Shown here piece after piece: positions 1-14,539 of a stretch of DNA of 64,000 nucleotides. Within the stretch, counting starts at the first letter, position 1. Each line of letters starts with the position of its first letter. Below the pieces are notes generated by a model. The model was not told where the DNA came from and did not search any database. It worked only from the letters and a program-made list of their open reading frames with translations. The stretch is from Lingula anatina (lineage: Eukaryota; Brachiopoda; Lingulata; Lingulida; Lingulidae), in contig NW_019773548.1 in the NCBI RefSeq assembly GCF_001039355.2, positions 520,618 to 584,617 of the forward strand, written 5' to 3'. The position numbers and the translations under genes are program-made.

Positions 1-648
1 TAACCGGTGGCGGAGACGCACAGTGTCTATTGAGTTTCTTATTTTCAAATTTGTTACCTGGATGCGGTAGGGAGAGATTGCATTAAGTTCAATGCTGCTG
101 TTTGGGTCTACACAGCAGCCTGCTGTTAATATATTTATAGATCAGTTCACACGTGGGCGGGGCAGTGACGTGCTAGGTGCGGGGACCGTGCTTTCCTTGT
201 TCTTTTCAATATTCTTTCAAAATGTCTGTAATTTTTGGGGGCTTTCTAGGTTTTTACCTGTATGATTATTAATAATAATATTCATTTCTTTTGAGTATTT
301 CTCATGATTTAATCCAATTTTAAAAATCTTCATGCAACATTTAAGTGTGTCTATATTCAGTGAGGGAGGGGTGTGTCTAAGTTTATTTTTTATACTAATT
401 TTTTTTCTTCAAATTTGAATCTTTTGGATCTTGTTTGAAGTTTTTTCAGTGTCTTCACCACTTCCATCCAGAGGGATCCAAACCTTCAGAGAGATACATA
501 ACATCTCAAAGACATATTTCAAAGGTCCCATACTAAATATGTTTCACTGAATGTGCTTAAACAAATCCCTTCAAAAAAGGAAATGAAGAAGAAAATTCGC
601 CACACTGACAGCATCATGTGTATCTAATCACACCTCTCAGTCAGGCTT

Positions 649-672
649 GTCTCTCTCTCTCTCTCTCTCTCC
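649..672 (+). repeat. (CT)n microsatellite
   Basis: Uninterrupted run of about twelve CT dinucleotides. It is the first of a series of CT-rich tracts in the left third of the window. Confidence 0.9.
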
Positions 673-3600
673 CTGTATTTTTGAGCCGCGTTTCCTGTGT
701 ATAAAGGTTATACCATTTTCCTCACTTCAGCTGTGAACAACAGAGCCTAGCTTATACGCTCCTGTCATTTAGCCATCTTGGAGTGACATTTCTCTTTTTT
801 TTCTTCTCTCTCTCCTATGGCTCTACAAGCTGGGAGAACACTAGTAGGACAAACTATCTGCCGACCTTCTTTACACATTTATCAACAATCAAGCCAAGAA
901 TGCCCAAATATTTTTATGAAAACACACATTGGGTGGCTTAACGGGCTGTGCACCACCTATCTAAATACCACACAAACACTGTTTTTATCCAGAAAAGAGA
1001 ATTTTTTGCAGTTCATCATGTGCTTTCCACATTGGGAGCTGTGTGGAGCACGAGTTAGAGCCTCGTTCAGCTTGCCTAGATTTACTTCAATGCATGCAAC
1101 AGATGAGGCAGATTAAGTCATGGCAGAAGTCAACCTTACGCAAGACTTTCATTTGATGGAAGAAGGCCCAGTGTTTTCAGAAGGTGCATGCTTCATTTTT
1201 GTTTTCAGACATTGCTTTCTCTCTCTGCCCTGCACATTCTGAGGCCAGCTTTGCCTGGGTTTGATCTTTTGCAGACTTTTTCAAAATCTTTTCCATGCAC
1301 CTCTCTAAAAAGAAATAAAAACAATATTGCCTCTTCTCCCTCCCTCCTCTTCCACTCCCTAAATAAATAAACAACTAAATTAAAAAAATTAAAATGTCAT
1401 TTTTTTATATATTCAAAACCATCAGGGTAATTCTTGACATTTTTATAATATTTTTAACTAAGCAGCTATTAGAAAATAAAAATAATAAAAAATTAAATAT
1501 AAAAAAGTAATAAAATTACTTTAATTAACACATCTATGTTTATTGAAAACTTTGAATACCTGGAAATATAAGCCTAATTTTTTACTTTTCTAAAATAAAA
1601 TTTGTGTTTGCCCACATTTCCATCTTTTGATTTAAAGTTGTGGTTTTTATGATAATCAAAATTTAAAGAATTTAATTGTAATGCCTGGATAATATCAATC
1701 ATATATATAAATGTTTGAAAATTCATGACATCCTGAGCATATGGCCATATGCACAAAGAAACAAAAACGGAAAACTTATTATTAGTGATATCCGTAAATT
1801 CTCTGTACATGATTAACTTTCTTCTAACATTTTTAGAGAGATATGTATTTCTCAAGATTTCTTCTCATTGCAGTCATTGCAGTCCTGCAGAAAGCATTTG
1901 TTAACTCAATCAGGAAAACTCTGGGTTTCCAGCCTTCATGATGAGTATTAAGTTGGCCCAAAGTGTTATTGGAGTCTTATTTCTTTGGTCAGTGCTGCCG
2001 CTTACACCATGTTCCACAGATGTTGAAGTAATTAGTGCTATTCTGAAGTCTCTCACTCCTGTGGTAAACCCATTTCCTTCATTGATCTTCCCCTATTAGA
2101 AAACAGGATGATCTTTTTCCAAAAAAGAAAAAAAAGAAAGAAAGAAAACGTTTGTCAATGTTAATGTATTTCTTATTAAAGGATGCCATATCTTCAGCAT
2201 ATTTGATACTGTGACTGAAAGTCTTAAAATCTTTATTACTGTGGGTTATTATTGAATAACAGACCATCTTTACCTTCATTGGGCAAGGTCACCATCCTGT
2301 GATTTTCTTCCTAAAGAAAAGGTGTGGTAGTGGAACTTTCCAAAACTGCACAATATTAACAATCTATAGTCACAGCAATATGAATAATGCGTGATTGAAA
2401 GCGGTAATTTCTGAGGTTAATTTCTTCCTCCAACCAGAATGGGTCATCCTTCTCCTGGGAATTTCAAGATGGATGATGTTGGCTGGAGGGCATTATTATC
2501 TCAAGTATTCTTTATGAGGAAGGTGACTTCAAAAATTGGACTAATTTCCATAACAGGATGACCATATAATATAACAGAGACAAGTTTCACAAAATATTGT
2601 ACATTTAGAGGAGGTCTTAACTTTAAGGCCAGAAATTTTATTGTGCTCTGGCCAAACATAATAAATATTTATTGGAACTTCTGCTACAGCACGTGCTTGC
2701 TAAAATGTACAGTTTGGCAAGAATGTAAACAATAATGTTTCTCTAGACTAGATATAATACCAACTCACTACAATATAACTACATAAATACCAGAAGTATC
2801 ACATGGGAGTCATTTGCAAATGGTCCTAGACCCCTCAACCACAATGGGTGAAAAAAAATTACAAAAATTAAAAAAAAAATCTTTAAAAAATAAAATTCAC
2901 CTAGGTTCAGCAAGTTGAGTTATTTTTTTTATCTGAACCTCCTTGCTAAATCAGTGCCTGTCTTTTTAACTGGGCCTGAAGAAACAGTCCCATGATAATG
3001 CCAGGATGAATGTCCACCCAAAGCAGGCCTTGTCTAAACGGTCCTTAAATTACAAAGAAATGTCACATCATTAGAGAGAGAGAGACACCGTAAGAATCAC
3101 ACTAAGTACTGGTGTACTATTAATGATGGCTGATGATGAAAAACTTGATTTCACCACCAGATTGTCATTGTTAACTTCTCTGTAACTGTAATGATTGTGG
3201 ATATTAAAATATCATCTAGATAATATTTGTAGATGGACTGTCAGAAATAATTTATGTTGTTACATATTTCTAGTTTTTTTACGGATTTTACAAAATGTCT
3301 CTAATATCATCAGGAAGCAAGTCATTAAGGTGTTGATGAGCAAAAAAATTACTATTGACTGGTAAAAAGATGCGACTTCACACCCAAATGAAATTATTGG
3401 GATGGCTTTTACAAATGATAAGTAGCATAAATTACTGCTTTTCTTAAATATTTAAGAAGTGAAAAAATTAATAAAAGCTATGTTTTTTTCCAGATATCTA
3501 GCATCTAATGGGGAAAAATCTCTCTATCATAAAATAGGTACTGAAGCTCTTATGCAAAAGTGACTAAGAGTTCTCATACGCCTCTTATTGGTTGACAGGC

Positions 3601-4837
3601 AAAAATGAAATGTTGACACGTTAATAAAATAGATTAGTATTTTTGACACAATGTAAACAGTGTTTCGTCTCACGTCTGAAACACAAGTTAAACATTCTCC
3701 AGCAAACATCAAGGCAGGATGTGTGCCACAGAAATGAATAAATTAGTATTTATTTCAAAAGAATCAACAAAAATTTCTCGCACCTGGACTTAATGTGGGT
3801 GCCCTTTTTTAAACAAAACAGAAAGATACCACAGCATTCAGGAGATCCAAATATTTCAATTTAATCAGAGTTTTTAATCAAATGGGAAATGTTTGACCAC
3901 AAAGTGGTTTTGTGAGTAACAACTACCTCGACAATAACGCAGGTGGAATCCTGCAAACAAAATCCTGCTCAATAAGAATGTCTTACACAAGATTGCAGAC
4001 ATTTGGGTAAATTATTTCGCAGACGACAGCCTATCAGAATGGTGTTAAAAACACTCGAGGGGTTTGTTAACAGTCAGAGGTGACTTTCAACAGGTTGATC
4101 CGCCGTCTCTTTGTAGGCCAAGGAGGGATTAAGTGAACAATTCCATGAAGATATTACAGAATTTCAAGTGGGTGCTTTCAAAAATGTGCTTCTATGTCAG
4201 CCAGGATGTTTTGTGTTCTCTCCGCCTTTAATAAATACTATTGCTTTAGTCGGAATTCAATATTGGCATGATTCAGTTCTTGAAGTATTTTCATACTCTG
4301 AGTTGTTTGCTGAAAACCTGCCACAAAGAATAGGTTATATTTTGGTGTAACTATAATAAAGCAGTCACTTCTAAATATGTGATTAATTTGAACCTCACCT
4401 GCAAAATATTTCTTTACAAAAAGCACACGTCAAAATCCTGAACTGATTTTCAAACTATGCTATTTTTAAGACAGAAAATGACTGTCCACTTTACATTTAA
4501 TAAGACCTTGAAGGAGCTGTCTTCAACAAATATGGTTGTGTTGGTGGGCAAGAGGCTTATTTTTAAACAATCAGTTATTGATTTAATCGTTAGGGACCAT
4601 ATTTTAATGATATTTAAATAATGTTAAAGCCTTCCACATGCCCTCTACTGCAGTGCACATGGTAAGAAATACATGAAATGTTTTACATTATGTGTCACTG
4701 TTGTTTGTTATACCTGATCAAAATCCCAACTTGAAAAATTTTTTAGAATCTAAATATAAATTTCAACTCAGAGCAGACTTTATCTGTCCAAAAGGGCCCT
4801 GCTTTCCAACCTCAACCCCTGCCTGTGGGTTGGACCC

Positions 4838-4985
4838 TCCCTCTTCCTCCCTTTTTCTCCCTGGCTCTCTCCTTCCCTTCCTCTCTCTCCTCCCCCTCCT
4901 GACTTCCCTTCCTTCCTCTCTCCTTCCCTCCCTCTCTCTCTCTCCTCCCCCCTCCTGACTTCCCTTCCTCCCTCTCTCTTTCATC
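4838..4985 (+). repeat. Imperfect polypyrimidine tract
   Basis: About 150 bp of nearly pure C/T on the plus strand. It contains a local duplication: the phrase CTCCTGACTTCCCTTCC occurs at about 4895 and again at about 4952. Open frames through it on both strands are artefacts of the repeat. Confidence 0.85.
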
Positions 4986-5820
4986 CAACTCCCCAATGAT
5001 CTTCTTTGATCTGCCTTCGCCATCTGTTGCCCAACTCTTAATGAACATCTTTCATCCCACTTCTCCTCAAACATCCTCTCCACTGCCTTCTCTATTGTCA
5101 CCTCAGCCGGGGAATTATAACAAACAATACTACATTAGTTCACTGACTCAACACAATTAATGAGAAGTATGATGAGAATTGGAGTCTTGCCAGCACATCA
5201 TTTTGTATAATGGAACTAAATTCAATTAAAAGTGACTTAAAAGTGTTGTTAATTCAATCAGTGGTTAAACAGAGCCATGTATTTCCACACCCTGCAGTTT
5301 GAGGTCTAGGACAGCAGAGTAATACCCTGAGGATCAAGGTGAATTCCCTTCACCCCCCCTCCAATCTCAGTGTACTATTGGTGTTGTATTTAATCAAATG
5401 AGGTAAATTTATATCAGTACATTTTATATCTAATGTTCACTGAATGCTTTTCAACTCTGGGAGAGATCTTAGACCCCATTCACGTAGACACCATCGTCTA
5501 CGGAGATCAATCCAACTCTGCGGGGACTTTTGCTGAGTGCAACCAGCTTAACTGAATGGCAAACCTCCTCTTGTTTCCAACATACTCGTATATCACCAGA
5601 ATTTCTGTATTTTACTCAAAGCCATAAAGCAGTGGTACAGAGGAAGGAAAAACTACGAATTTTTTCACACACTTTTTCAGAGAAATTGTGTATCTATCCC
5701 ATTTATTTATCATTATGAATGCATGACTTTTTTTTTATTCAGTCCCTAAAATCAAGAAAATCTTTTACAATTTGTTTTATCATTTATTTGATGAAACATG
5801 ATGTCTTTACATGAGTTCAG

Positions 5821-5843
5821 AAAAAAAAAAAAAAAAAAAAAAA
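5821..5843 (+). repeat. Poly-A tract
   Basis: Run of 23 A. It could be the tail of an old retroposed copy, but no recognisable body precedes it. Confidence 0.8.
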
Positions 5844-6948
5844 CACAAAATAACTTTCAGCAAAACAACATTTCAAACATTTCCCATTCAGTGTTGCCCC
5901 ACACCTAGCCAAGAGACAACATAAATTATGGTTAATACTGAGAGGCAGGGAGGGCTAGTTAACACCAATAAACTGAGTGCATGTTCACCAGTGTAAGGAA
6001 AAAAAAACAAGTCAACCGTAACCAACTCTTACCACAGTCCAAAGACACCTCAAAATTCTATGCTGTTGTTTTCATTACTCAAACATGTTATACATTTATT
6101 TCCTAATTGCGATGGCTTAAATGTTTTTCAGGTATATCACAGTTATGAACAATAAATTAAATTAAAATAAACACACAGGTGCTTTTAACTGATGTTTGGT
6201 TCTTAATACAGATCAATGATCATCAAATTCTGACATTATCTCGGAGCGCAATCCCAGATTTTTGTCTTGAATCCTGCCACCTGTCCATCACGTCACCAGT
6301 GTCACCTGATATCTGCTCCAGCAATGGTCAATCTCACGTCCAGTTTGGACACTGTCCTTCCCCCCCCCCCTGCCCCACCCCTGTCCAGAGCTCCAGGACA
6401 GGTGTCAACTGACCCCTGTTAATGTCCATTACATTCTCAATGGCCAGTTTGACTTAATGACCAGTGGGGAGTTAATGTCCAAGTCTCACTTTGTGTGCAT
6501 CTTTGTCCTGAGTGTCCAGCACTGGCTTAATGTCCATCTTTGTCCCACTAAATGTCCATTTATTGAAGGCAATAAGTTCATTTTCACACCGTTTTTGTGA
6601 AATTTTCTGGTGTTCGGCATCCACAAAAGGCCTCTGGACATTGAACTTTTTTCTCACCACACTCTCCCTCTGTGTATGGCCCTTGTGAAATCTTTATTTT
6701 TCTAAAAGAAAAGAGGAAAATAAATTTACAATTAAACAGTGTTGAAATATTTTGAGAAACCTCCTTTTTTTCTGCAGAAGAAACAAACAAAATTGCAAGT
6801 GAATAATGTTTGAACCTTTTAAAGATGTATGCATTCTTTATTATTTTTTTTAATGAAAGGGAAATGAAGGAAACAAGGATATACATCAAAAGTCTTGGAG
6901 TTGGGTGTGTTTTAAAGAGTCTGATACCAGTTTTATTTCTATTCTCCA

Positions 6949-6981
<33 letters not shown>

Positions 6982-7913
6982 ATATTTTATATTTATATTC
7001 TTTGAACATAACTGTTAAAATCATGAAGAAATCAACATTACTCTAACCCAGTCACTCCTATGAACTGGTGCTTCACATCAGTAGTAATATTCAACATTAA
7101 TTCTTTTTTCTTTGGAGAAAAATTGTAAAATTAAACAAAGATTAAATCTTAAAAACACAAAACCTATTTTGGACACCCCTCTCTCCTGTCTTATCTTATT
7201 TCTATTTCATCACAGATAAAAGTCAAATCACTATGAGGGATGGGCAAAATTCCAGGAAGCAATTAAAAAGAAAGGGTATCCAAGTATGTCTTCTGAAACA
7301 ATACATTCAGTTCATCCCAGCTACCAAGACATTTTTTCATCCAGTCTTAAACTTCCTTACAACAGAATGAGAACAATTAATTGGTCAAATTCTCTTAGAA
7401 TCTGCAGTTTCCGCTCCCTATTATCACAACCAATCAATTGCAATGGCCGCCCTAACGAGCCCCGCGAGCCCTTCAAACGAAGTATCTCCCGTCATTGACG
7501 GATGTGATGATTTTCTCTCATAGTGCAAATTTTGTTAATTCCTACCAAAGGTGTCTAAATGGGCATTGTGGCGGGAAAGCCGATTTGATGGATGGGACCA
7601 AGAACAAATTAACGTCTATTATGGATGACAAAATGATGGAAAATCGTCTCCCAATCCAGCAAAATGCAGCAGTCCCATACCCACCATATTCAACTGAACA
7701 TAATGAAGACGGATTTTTTTCTTGGACATTTGGAGCATTAACTGGAATGCCTCACATAAATAAAGTCGACAATTTAGAATAATGGAAGTTGAATATGGAA
7801 GATGAAGTGGGTCTGTTGTCTCTGTCCAATATTGCACACAGAAGCAGGGCTGTGATTTCTAGGAATGGCTAATATAACATATCTTGACACTTGGAACAAA
7901 TCTGATGTAACAT

Positions 7914-7916
<3 letters not shown>

Positions 7917-7973
<57 letters not shown>

Positions 7974-7983
7974 AACCCTCCAA

Positions 7984-8016
<33 letters not shown>
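7917..8016 (+). repeat. (AT)n and (CT)n compound microsatellite
   Basis: About 50 bp of TA dinucleotides, then a short spacer, then about 30 bp of CT ending at TGCAG. Both open frames across it are repeat-encoded (Tyr-Ile or Arg-Glu repeats) and are not genes. Confidence 0.9.
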
Positions 8017-8018
<2 letters not shown>

Positions 8019-8734
8019 GTTTGACTTTTGCATACAGTTTCTGAACCCATGTATAATATTTACTTATTTACATATAATATCTTTTAATTTTTGCTATATA
8101 AATTTAACGGGCAGTTGCATTTATCCTAATAAATAAATAAATTACAAAAAAATTAGAAAATAAAAATAATAAAAAATTCACCACCTCATATGAGTAATAA
8201 AAGCTAATATTTCTACCACCTTTTTTATTATATTTCTCATTTCATTCCCTTAATTATTCTTGCAGCTTTGTCCTTTATAGAACATTGCTCAATGTGAAAA
8301 TGTTCTTTATATTACATAATAATGGGTTCCCTGCATGTCCTGTGGTTATTTACATAGAATATCAATCCACAATCACATACCAGTTACCATAGCAACACTA
8401 TCAACAAACAGTAGGTGCTTGCCAAACTATGACACCACAGCAATTGCAGTTTTTATAGTCTTCAATTAATTATTGAAATTGCAGCCTTCGCATCTGGATA
8501 ACATATGCTATTTGGCATGTCTTAGCGCAGTTTCCCCTTCGCTGTCTAGATATATGTAAGCCATAGGAGGCACATGATATATTAATTAAAGCCATCGATC
8601 TTTAAGGAAATGGTAAAAAAGCTGCGACTAAAATTTAATATACTTTGCACCAAACAGATGTGGAGACCAATTTTGCAATATTTTATACTAATTTTCTACC
8701 CCACCCACCCACATGTACTTTTATTCCTTCCTCT

Positions 8735-8834
8735 CCCCTCCCTCTCTCTCTCTCTCTCTCCCTCACTCTCTCCCTCTCTCCTCTTTCTCTCCCTCACTCA
8801 CTCCTTCTCTCTCTCTCCCTCTTTTTTCTCTCTC

Positions 8835-8872
<38 letters not shown>
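8735..8872 (+). repeat. CT-rich microsatellite
   Basis: About 140 bp of interrupted CT repeat. Three overlapping frames through it encode Ser-Leu-Pro repeats and are not genes. Confidence 0.9.
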
Positions 8873-9041
8873 CACCTCTTAAAACACATCAGACTTCCAT
8901 ACATGCTTCCTTGCTAATAAATCTCAATTTTTGTCCGGTCACATAATTTTTATAAAATTGCTCTCTTAAAAACATGTCGATCATTTAGTTTAACGCAACC
9001 ATAACCATCTCCTCTTAGAGCTGGCTGCCCGTTCTTTAAAC

Positions 9042-9206
9042 TCCCCCCCCCCCCCCCCACCCCCCCCCCTACCCCCCCCCCCCCCCCCCCCACCCCCCCN
9101 NNNNNNNNNNNNNNNNNNNNNNNTGGCTGCCCGTTCCTTTAACTTCCCCCCCCCCCAAATTTCAACTCTAGGCCCCCCCCTCACCACACACACACACACA
9201 CACACA
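9042..9206 (+). repeat. Poly-C tract with assembly gap, then (CA)n
   Basis: Long runs of C surround an N run at 9100-9123. The phrase TGGCTGCCCGTTC occurs on both sides of the gap (about 9021 and 9124), so the gap probably separates two copies of the same short locus that could not be assembled through poly-C. A (CA)n run follows at 9183-9206. Confidence 0.85.
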
Positions 9207-10299
9207 TATTCACAATTTCACACCTGTCAATGTCATAAAATCTGCAGCATGTTCTACGGCTCATTCCAGTGAAAGGTTTGACAACTATTTGTTTCCACTT
9301 GTTTGGGTGGCGCTATTGCACAAATCTGTCAAGGAAGAAATTTTATGTCGTTCCGCGGCCTAGTGAACACGCCACAACAACAACACGCTTCACCCAGATG
9401 TGGAAGAAATGCTGGGCCACGACGCCAGCAAGACTGAGCACTGTATTAAGGACTATGTGGGTTATGCAATATTCACTACTAAGACATATGTGATACACAA
9501 CTCTATCTTCAATCATTATTTAGACGAAAGCTGGTGTCAGGAAAAAATGGTATTACAGACAGCATATACATCATATCATAGTTACATTATATAACAGTTC
9601 ATGGTAAAAGATTGCATCACTAAGTCTCACAAAAGCAGTATTTGTTATTTATGCTGTATTTCATATCACAGCCTTTTAGTAATGTGCCTACTGATTATAG
9701 CAGGAGAATATCTGTTGATGACATTGTTTGTGGCAAGGTCTCTGAATGCTCCTCCATCTTGTTTGTTGAAGAGATTTATTAACTACGTAGGCTAAGACAA
9801 CTCAATTTGCAGCTAAAGTCTTGGTAGACCTTGAGGGGTCCATTTTCCCCCCATTTTCAAAGAGAAAATTAACTTGGGCTGATGTAGAGGAAGTTGACAT
9901 ACATTCTGCATCCTTTCTATCCCAAGTCAGCACCCCCCTCCCCCTCCCTCCCCAACCCCCCCAGGAACTGGGCACATGCTTTACACAACTTTTCTTGCAT
10001 CATTTTTATTGAATAAAATTGGTTATCTACTAGGCACTGATTGTGAAAAATTGACATCGAAACATGCATGTATGCACACACATGCAGACACGAATGCACG
10101 TGCTAGAATTTTAAGGCAGCAAAAAAAAAATTATTTTGAAAGTTAGACCTAAGAAAGCAGTTCTCTATTAATTCATAGCACATCTAAAGCCCATCTAGAA
10201 TCATTTCAAAGAAAACAAGAAACATTCCAATCAAATTCTGAAGCATAGTAAATCAACTTGTACAACTATAAAAATCTGTCTAGCTGTTGTTTTCTGCAG
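9207..10299. other. Intergenic, one weak exon-like stretch
   Basis: Mostly AT-rich unique sequence. At 9398-9460 a 63-bp stretch bounded by CAG and GTTATG is open with a protein-like acidic composition (DVEEMLGHDASKTEH). Its phase does not join to the exon candidate at 10300 without introducing a stop, so I do not call it a gene. Confidence 0.4.
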
Positions 10300-10397
10300 G
10301 CGATATCAGATGAAATTCTGGAAAGCATTTTCTCTCAGCAGGGTGGCGGAACTCCACAACACATCTCCACCTTGGCTCATACAGCATTGCAAACAAG
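10300..10397 (+). CDS. Possible orphan coding exon (unrecognised)
   Basis: A 98-bp segment follows a pyrimidine-rich acceptor (TTTTCTGCAG) and ends at a plausible donor (AAG then GTTGG). In one frame it reads as an ordinary soluble peptide, beginning AISDEILESIFSQQGGG and ending TALQTR. No partner exon with compatible phase was found within several kilobases, and I do not recognise the family. It could be an exon of a long-intron gene extending beyond the desert, a pseudoexon, or chance. Confidence is low. Confidence 0.25.
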
Positions 10398-13300
10398 GTT
10401 GGTTATATCTTACATATGTGCTTATACAACCAGCAGAAAGCAGAAGTAACACAGGAATTTTTTATGTTGTCTTAGTAACGTGAAATATTGCATAATGGCT
10501 TCTCCGGCTGTGGTTCAGGCTCTGTGACGACCTTTCTCAGAAAGATGCAATGTTATTATGAATGTATTCTTAGAAGTAAACTTAATTAGCTCATTTTCTC
10601 ACAGCCAAGTTAAAAAATGGATTTGACAACTAAGAAAAAAAAAAGATAACTGATGTCCTTTTTAAGAAATCTGTATAATATTTACCTGTGCACAGAAACA
10701 CATCAGCACTGAAAAAAGTTTGTAGCAAAATTACAATCTCTCTCACATTTCTCTCTTTATAAAAAGTTGTCATATGCGAATCATCAAATTTTCTCTACTT
10801 GAAATAAAGCAATGTCATAGATCAGACGTTAACCTCAGCCACGTGCTACAGCTGTGCAGTCATAGATGATTAGTTTATGGAAATTTTTAAAAAACATTTT
10901 TAAAATGTGATGCACGCTACAGAGAATTCTGCAACTTAAGTACAAAATCTTTGCATACAATCTCTCTCCCCTTCCCCTCTCCCCCCTCCCTCTATACCTT
11001 GTCTCTTTTCATCCTCTTTTATCCATTTTTCTATATAAGTTTGACAGTTCAGTCAACTTCCACAACCCTAGATACGTAGATAAATATTTCATTTCAATAT
11101 GAGGAGAGAGGACAAAAACATTACAATTGGAAAATCCACTACATATACAATCAAATTACCAAAACAAATTTATATTGCCACACATTCTGCTACATTTCTC
11201 CACTCTGATGGACACATTTCTTTTCTGAACTCTGTGCAAAAGTAAAATATCGGCCTCCCCTCTCCCTTTTTTTTCTCCAACAGACAAATAATTCCATGAC
11301 CACAAAATATCCACTTCCCTCCATCTACTACCTGGCCACCATGCACATATTCTGACTGAGAGCTCCCCAGGCAATGGAAGATATGGAGGGAAGGGGACAC
11401 TATGTTCTCATAATAAGAAATTATAACTTTAAAAAATACAGTATCTGTAAAATTCATTTTCCCCCCATGGAAAAGATTGAGTAAATTACTGTAAGAAAAC
11501 AAAAATGAGATAAAATGGCAATAATCCATTCCTGTGTCCTGTATATTACAGTGAAGTTCTCTTCTATATATCTTCATTTGTCTTGTTTCATAGGGTATAA
11601 CTGTAATCCGTGCCCCCCCCCCAATCACCCCCCTGCCTCTGTCCGTGCCAAGACAGAGCAGGTACCAGTTGTGACGGAGGAACAGCAATGAGGATTAACG
11701 CGTGTTATTGGACTCCGAAACCTGACGGACAGCTGATCGAGAGGTAATGAGAAAATGATGGCACAGTCTTCAAAGGAAGGAAGAAAGCTAGGTGCTAAAT
11801 GTGAATTCAGTTGCACCTTGTGATGGGAGCCAAGGGGACTACAAGCTATTAAGCTTTCCCTGGGGGGTTTGCTATTAATCTGTTTTTAACAGAGGAAGTT
11901 TTTTTTTCTTCCTAGGTTGTGTCTGGACACATCTTAATCAATACCATTACGTTAATCTCGGTTCTTCCTGTTCCCAGTTGCAGATTATCTGTTATTAATA
12001 TATTTTCTCATCTCATAAGTATCAACTTGTTTGGTTTATTGTGTACTGTTAATAATCTTTTTTTTTCATTTGATGTTTTTAGTTCCAGTTTTTATTTTTG
12101 TTTAATTCAGAATAAGAAATAAGACAATGTGAAACCAATGAAATATATAAACTTTGATATACATTTCAGATGTAAGCAAATGCAATACAACCATTTTATC
12201 AAATAATTCTGTGATTATATATTAAATATGGTAAAAAAAAAATAAAGAAATTGAAATTCAACCTCGCAAACAACAGTTCAGTACAACAATATCATTAGTA
12301 AGTTGAACATTAGATAAGATTGCCAAGGAAATTATTTTTTTTCTTTTTGATGTTTAGATGATCCACCTTCTCAGTTGCTCTCTTTAGAATCAGAAAAAGA
12401 TTAATCAAAACAAAATGCGTAAACTGTGAAGTACAAGTTGGTTAACCAGCCTAGAAAGAGAGCAGATAACAATATAACAAGGCTATCAATTTCTTTGTGA
12501 TTAGAATTTATAACAGGTATGGAATGAAAATAAATTCAATCAACCTTATAAATGATACATCAATACAGCAGTGGGCCTCTAATGTAATAAAAGATATTGT
12601 TGCAATGCAGAAGATTCCCTGATACGGCTCTCAGCAAGAGTAATTGATACCTTTTCTCAACAATACTTCATCATTTGTCTCCTGGAAATTTTGTTTCTTT
12701 CCTGCAGCTTCCTGAACAAAACACTGCACAATGATAACCTTTCTCTTTTAAACACTGACATATATCAAAGAGAATTTTCCATGAAAAAAAAAACTCTGAA
12801 TGAGAACAACAAAACAACAACATTTCCTACAAAGAAATACAACAATTATTTATTAATGACATAGACTTATTTGCATCCAGAATTATTTGCCTCCTGATAA
12901 ATGGCTAATGGACAAATCAGCAGCTGAGGTTTAACTGGAAAAACTACATCTTTTGTCAGTACAAGGAATATCAAACACGCGATCAACTTTTGAAGCAAAA
13001 GCAGAATATCGCTTATCAAACACTGTGCATGAATCACACAAGAGACACAATAAAGTATTTATTTTAAGAGATAATACTTTCTGTACAATATTAATCTTTT
13101 TTTTTTCATGTACAAATCATATCAAATTATACAACCAACAGCAGGAAGAAAAATGAATGGAAAACAAACGACAATTTTCTAAAGCAATATCTCTTGTACA
13201 AGAAAAACATTGTTTGTTCATGTTCAATAGTCTAAATATAGATGCCATCATGTTCCAATTGTGTTCCCTTTGATTCCATATAATACCTTATCAACTACCA

Positions 13301-14539
13301 TTTCACTGAGACCACTAAATAAATCCATGCTGCTTAGAACAATTGAAATCACATGAAGTTTTCCTCTCACATGTTTTCTACCACATGAAAGGAAATTTTG
13401 GCCTTCTATCAGCACCTGGGCCATGTTTTTACACTATCCTCTCCCCATGGCCCTCATCTCTACCTTTAGGCCAGGAATCTGCATAATCAACCTGACAGGT
13501 AAAAACAATCTAAAGATCAGATTCCAAACAATGTTAAAGTAACACGGCTGCATTGAAAAACCTTGAGGCCCCGAATCTGTACAGATATCTGCTCATTAGT
13601 TTCTTTAAAAAAATCAAATCATCATGGTTACATGGCCACTACATCGTTCTTTGGGCCAGGAATCTGTATATTCTGTACAAGGACCACAGTTTTTCTCAGC
13701 ACACTAAAACAAGCAGCATGAAAAAGATAATGATTTCCACATCCAGAAATTACTCACAGTTTAAGTAAATATCTGCTGCAAACAGCGGGCAATAAAACTG
13801 TCCAGTTCGTAATTGTTTGTCTCCTAATTGAAACGAGAAATGTGTATGCTGAGATGAATCATTTTCCTGCACAGACGTGTTAATAATGATAGAGATTGCT
13901 TCTGAATGAGGCCTAGATTGTGGTCAGGTGTCTTATGAGATTTCATAATTCTAGACATTTTCTTCTGCAATTCCACAGCTGAATTCACATACAGTTACTG
14001 AAAAAGATTCCGCCATCAGCAATTTCCTAATGAGACAAAGACCTATGAACTCCGACCCTCTAATTCACATAAATGTACCAACAAATATATACAGACAACA
14101 TCTATGGAATCTTTCATAAAGAGCTGAGAGAGATGGACAGAAATAAAAATTTACTGATAGCTGACTTCTTTAAGAAAACTATATGAAGCTGATCTATGAG
14201 AGATTTAGGATCAATTGACCAAGAAAGTTGTGATGACAAGCATACATTGTGTAGGGGCAATTTTTAAAGAAAATGAAACAATGAGAAAAGTAATGTATTA
14301 GATTCCTTATGATATGCAACTTTGCAGACTAAAATTATTTGCACATTTATGCTAACAACAATTTTCGACTTATGATGTGTGTTGAAACAGGTCCTCGTTT
14401 CTTACAATAACACAGGGGATGTTTTAGAACGCCCATGTCTTCCTTTTGTAGAGAGTAGAACACATAACATTCTACATTTGTGTTGAAGGTTTTATTGGAA
14501 CTGAGGAAAACTGTGGGAAAGACCTGCCAAAATCATACC

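Larger units (their letters stand above)
1..9041. other. Gene desert, left part
   Basis: No convincing coding exon is seen on either strand. Open frames here are short, lack codon structure, or consist of simple repeats (CT, AT and poly-A tracts). The sequence is AT-rich, with several CT-rich microsatellites that all have the pyrimidine strand on plus. More complex patches, such as 3950-4130 and 7380-7640, lack obvious repeats and could be conserved regulatory elements. That is only an impression from composition and cannot be tested without another genome. Confidence 0.7.

Noticed and set aside
1119-1184. Short ATG frame (MAEVNLTQDFHLMEEGPVF) ending near a GT
   Set aside because: Protein-like but only 22 codons, with no partner exon and a weak donor; probably chance.
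7774-8946. Open frames with Tyr-Ile, Arg-Glu and Ser-Leu-Pro repeats
   Set aside because: Encoded entirely by AT and CT microsatellites.
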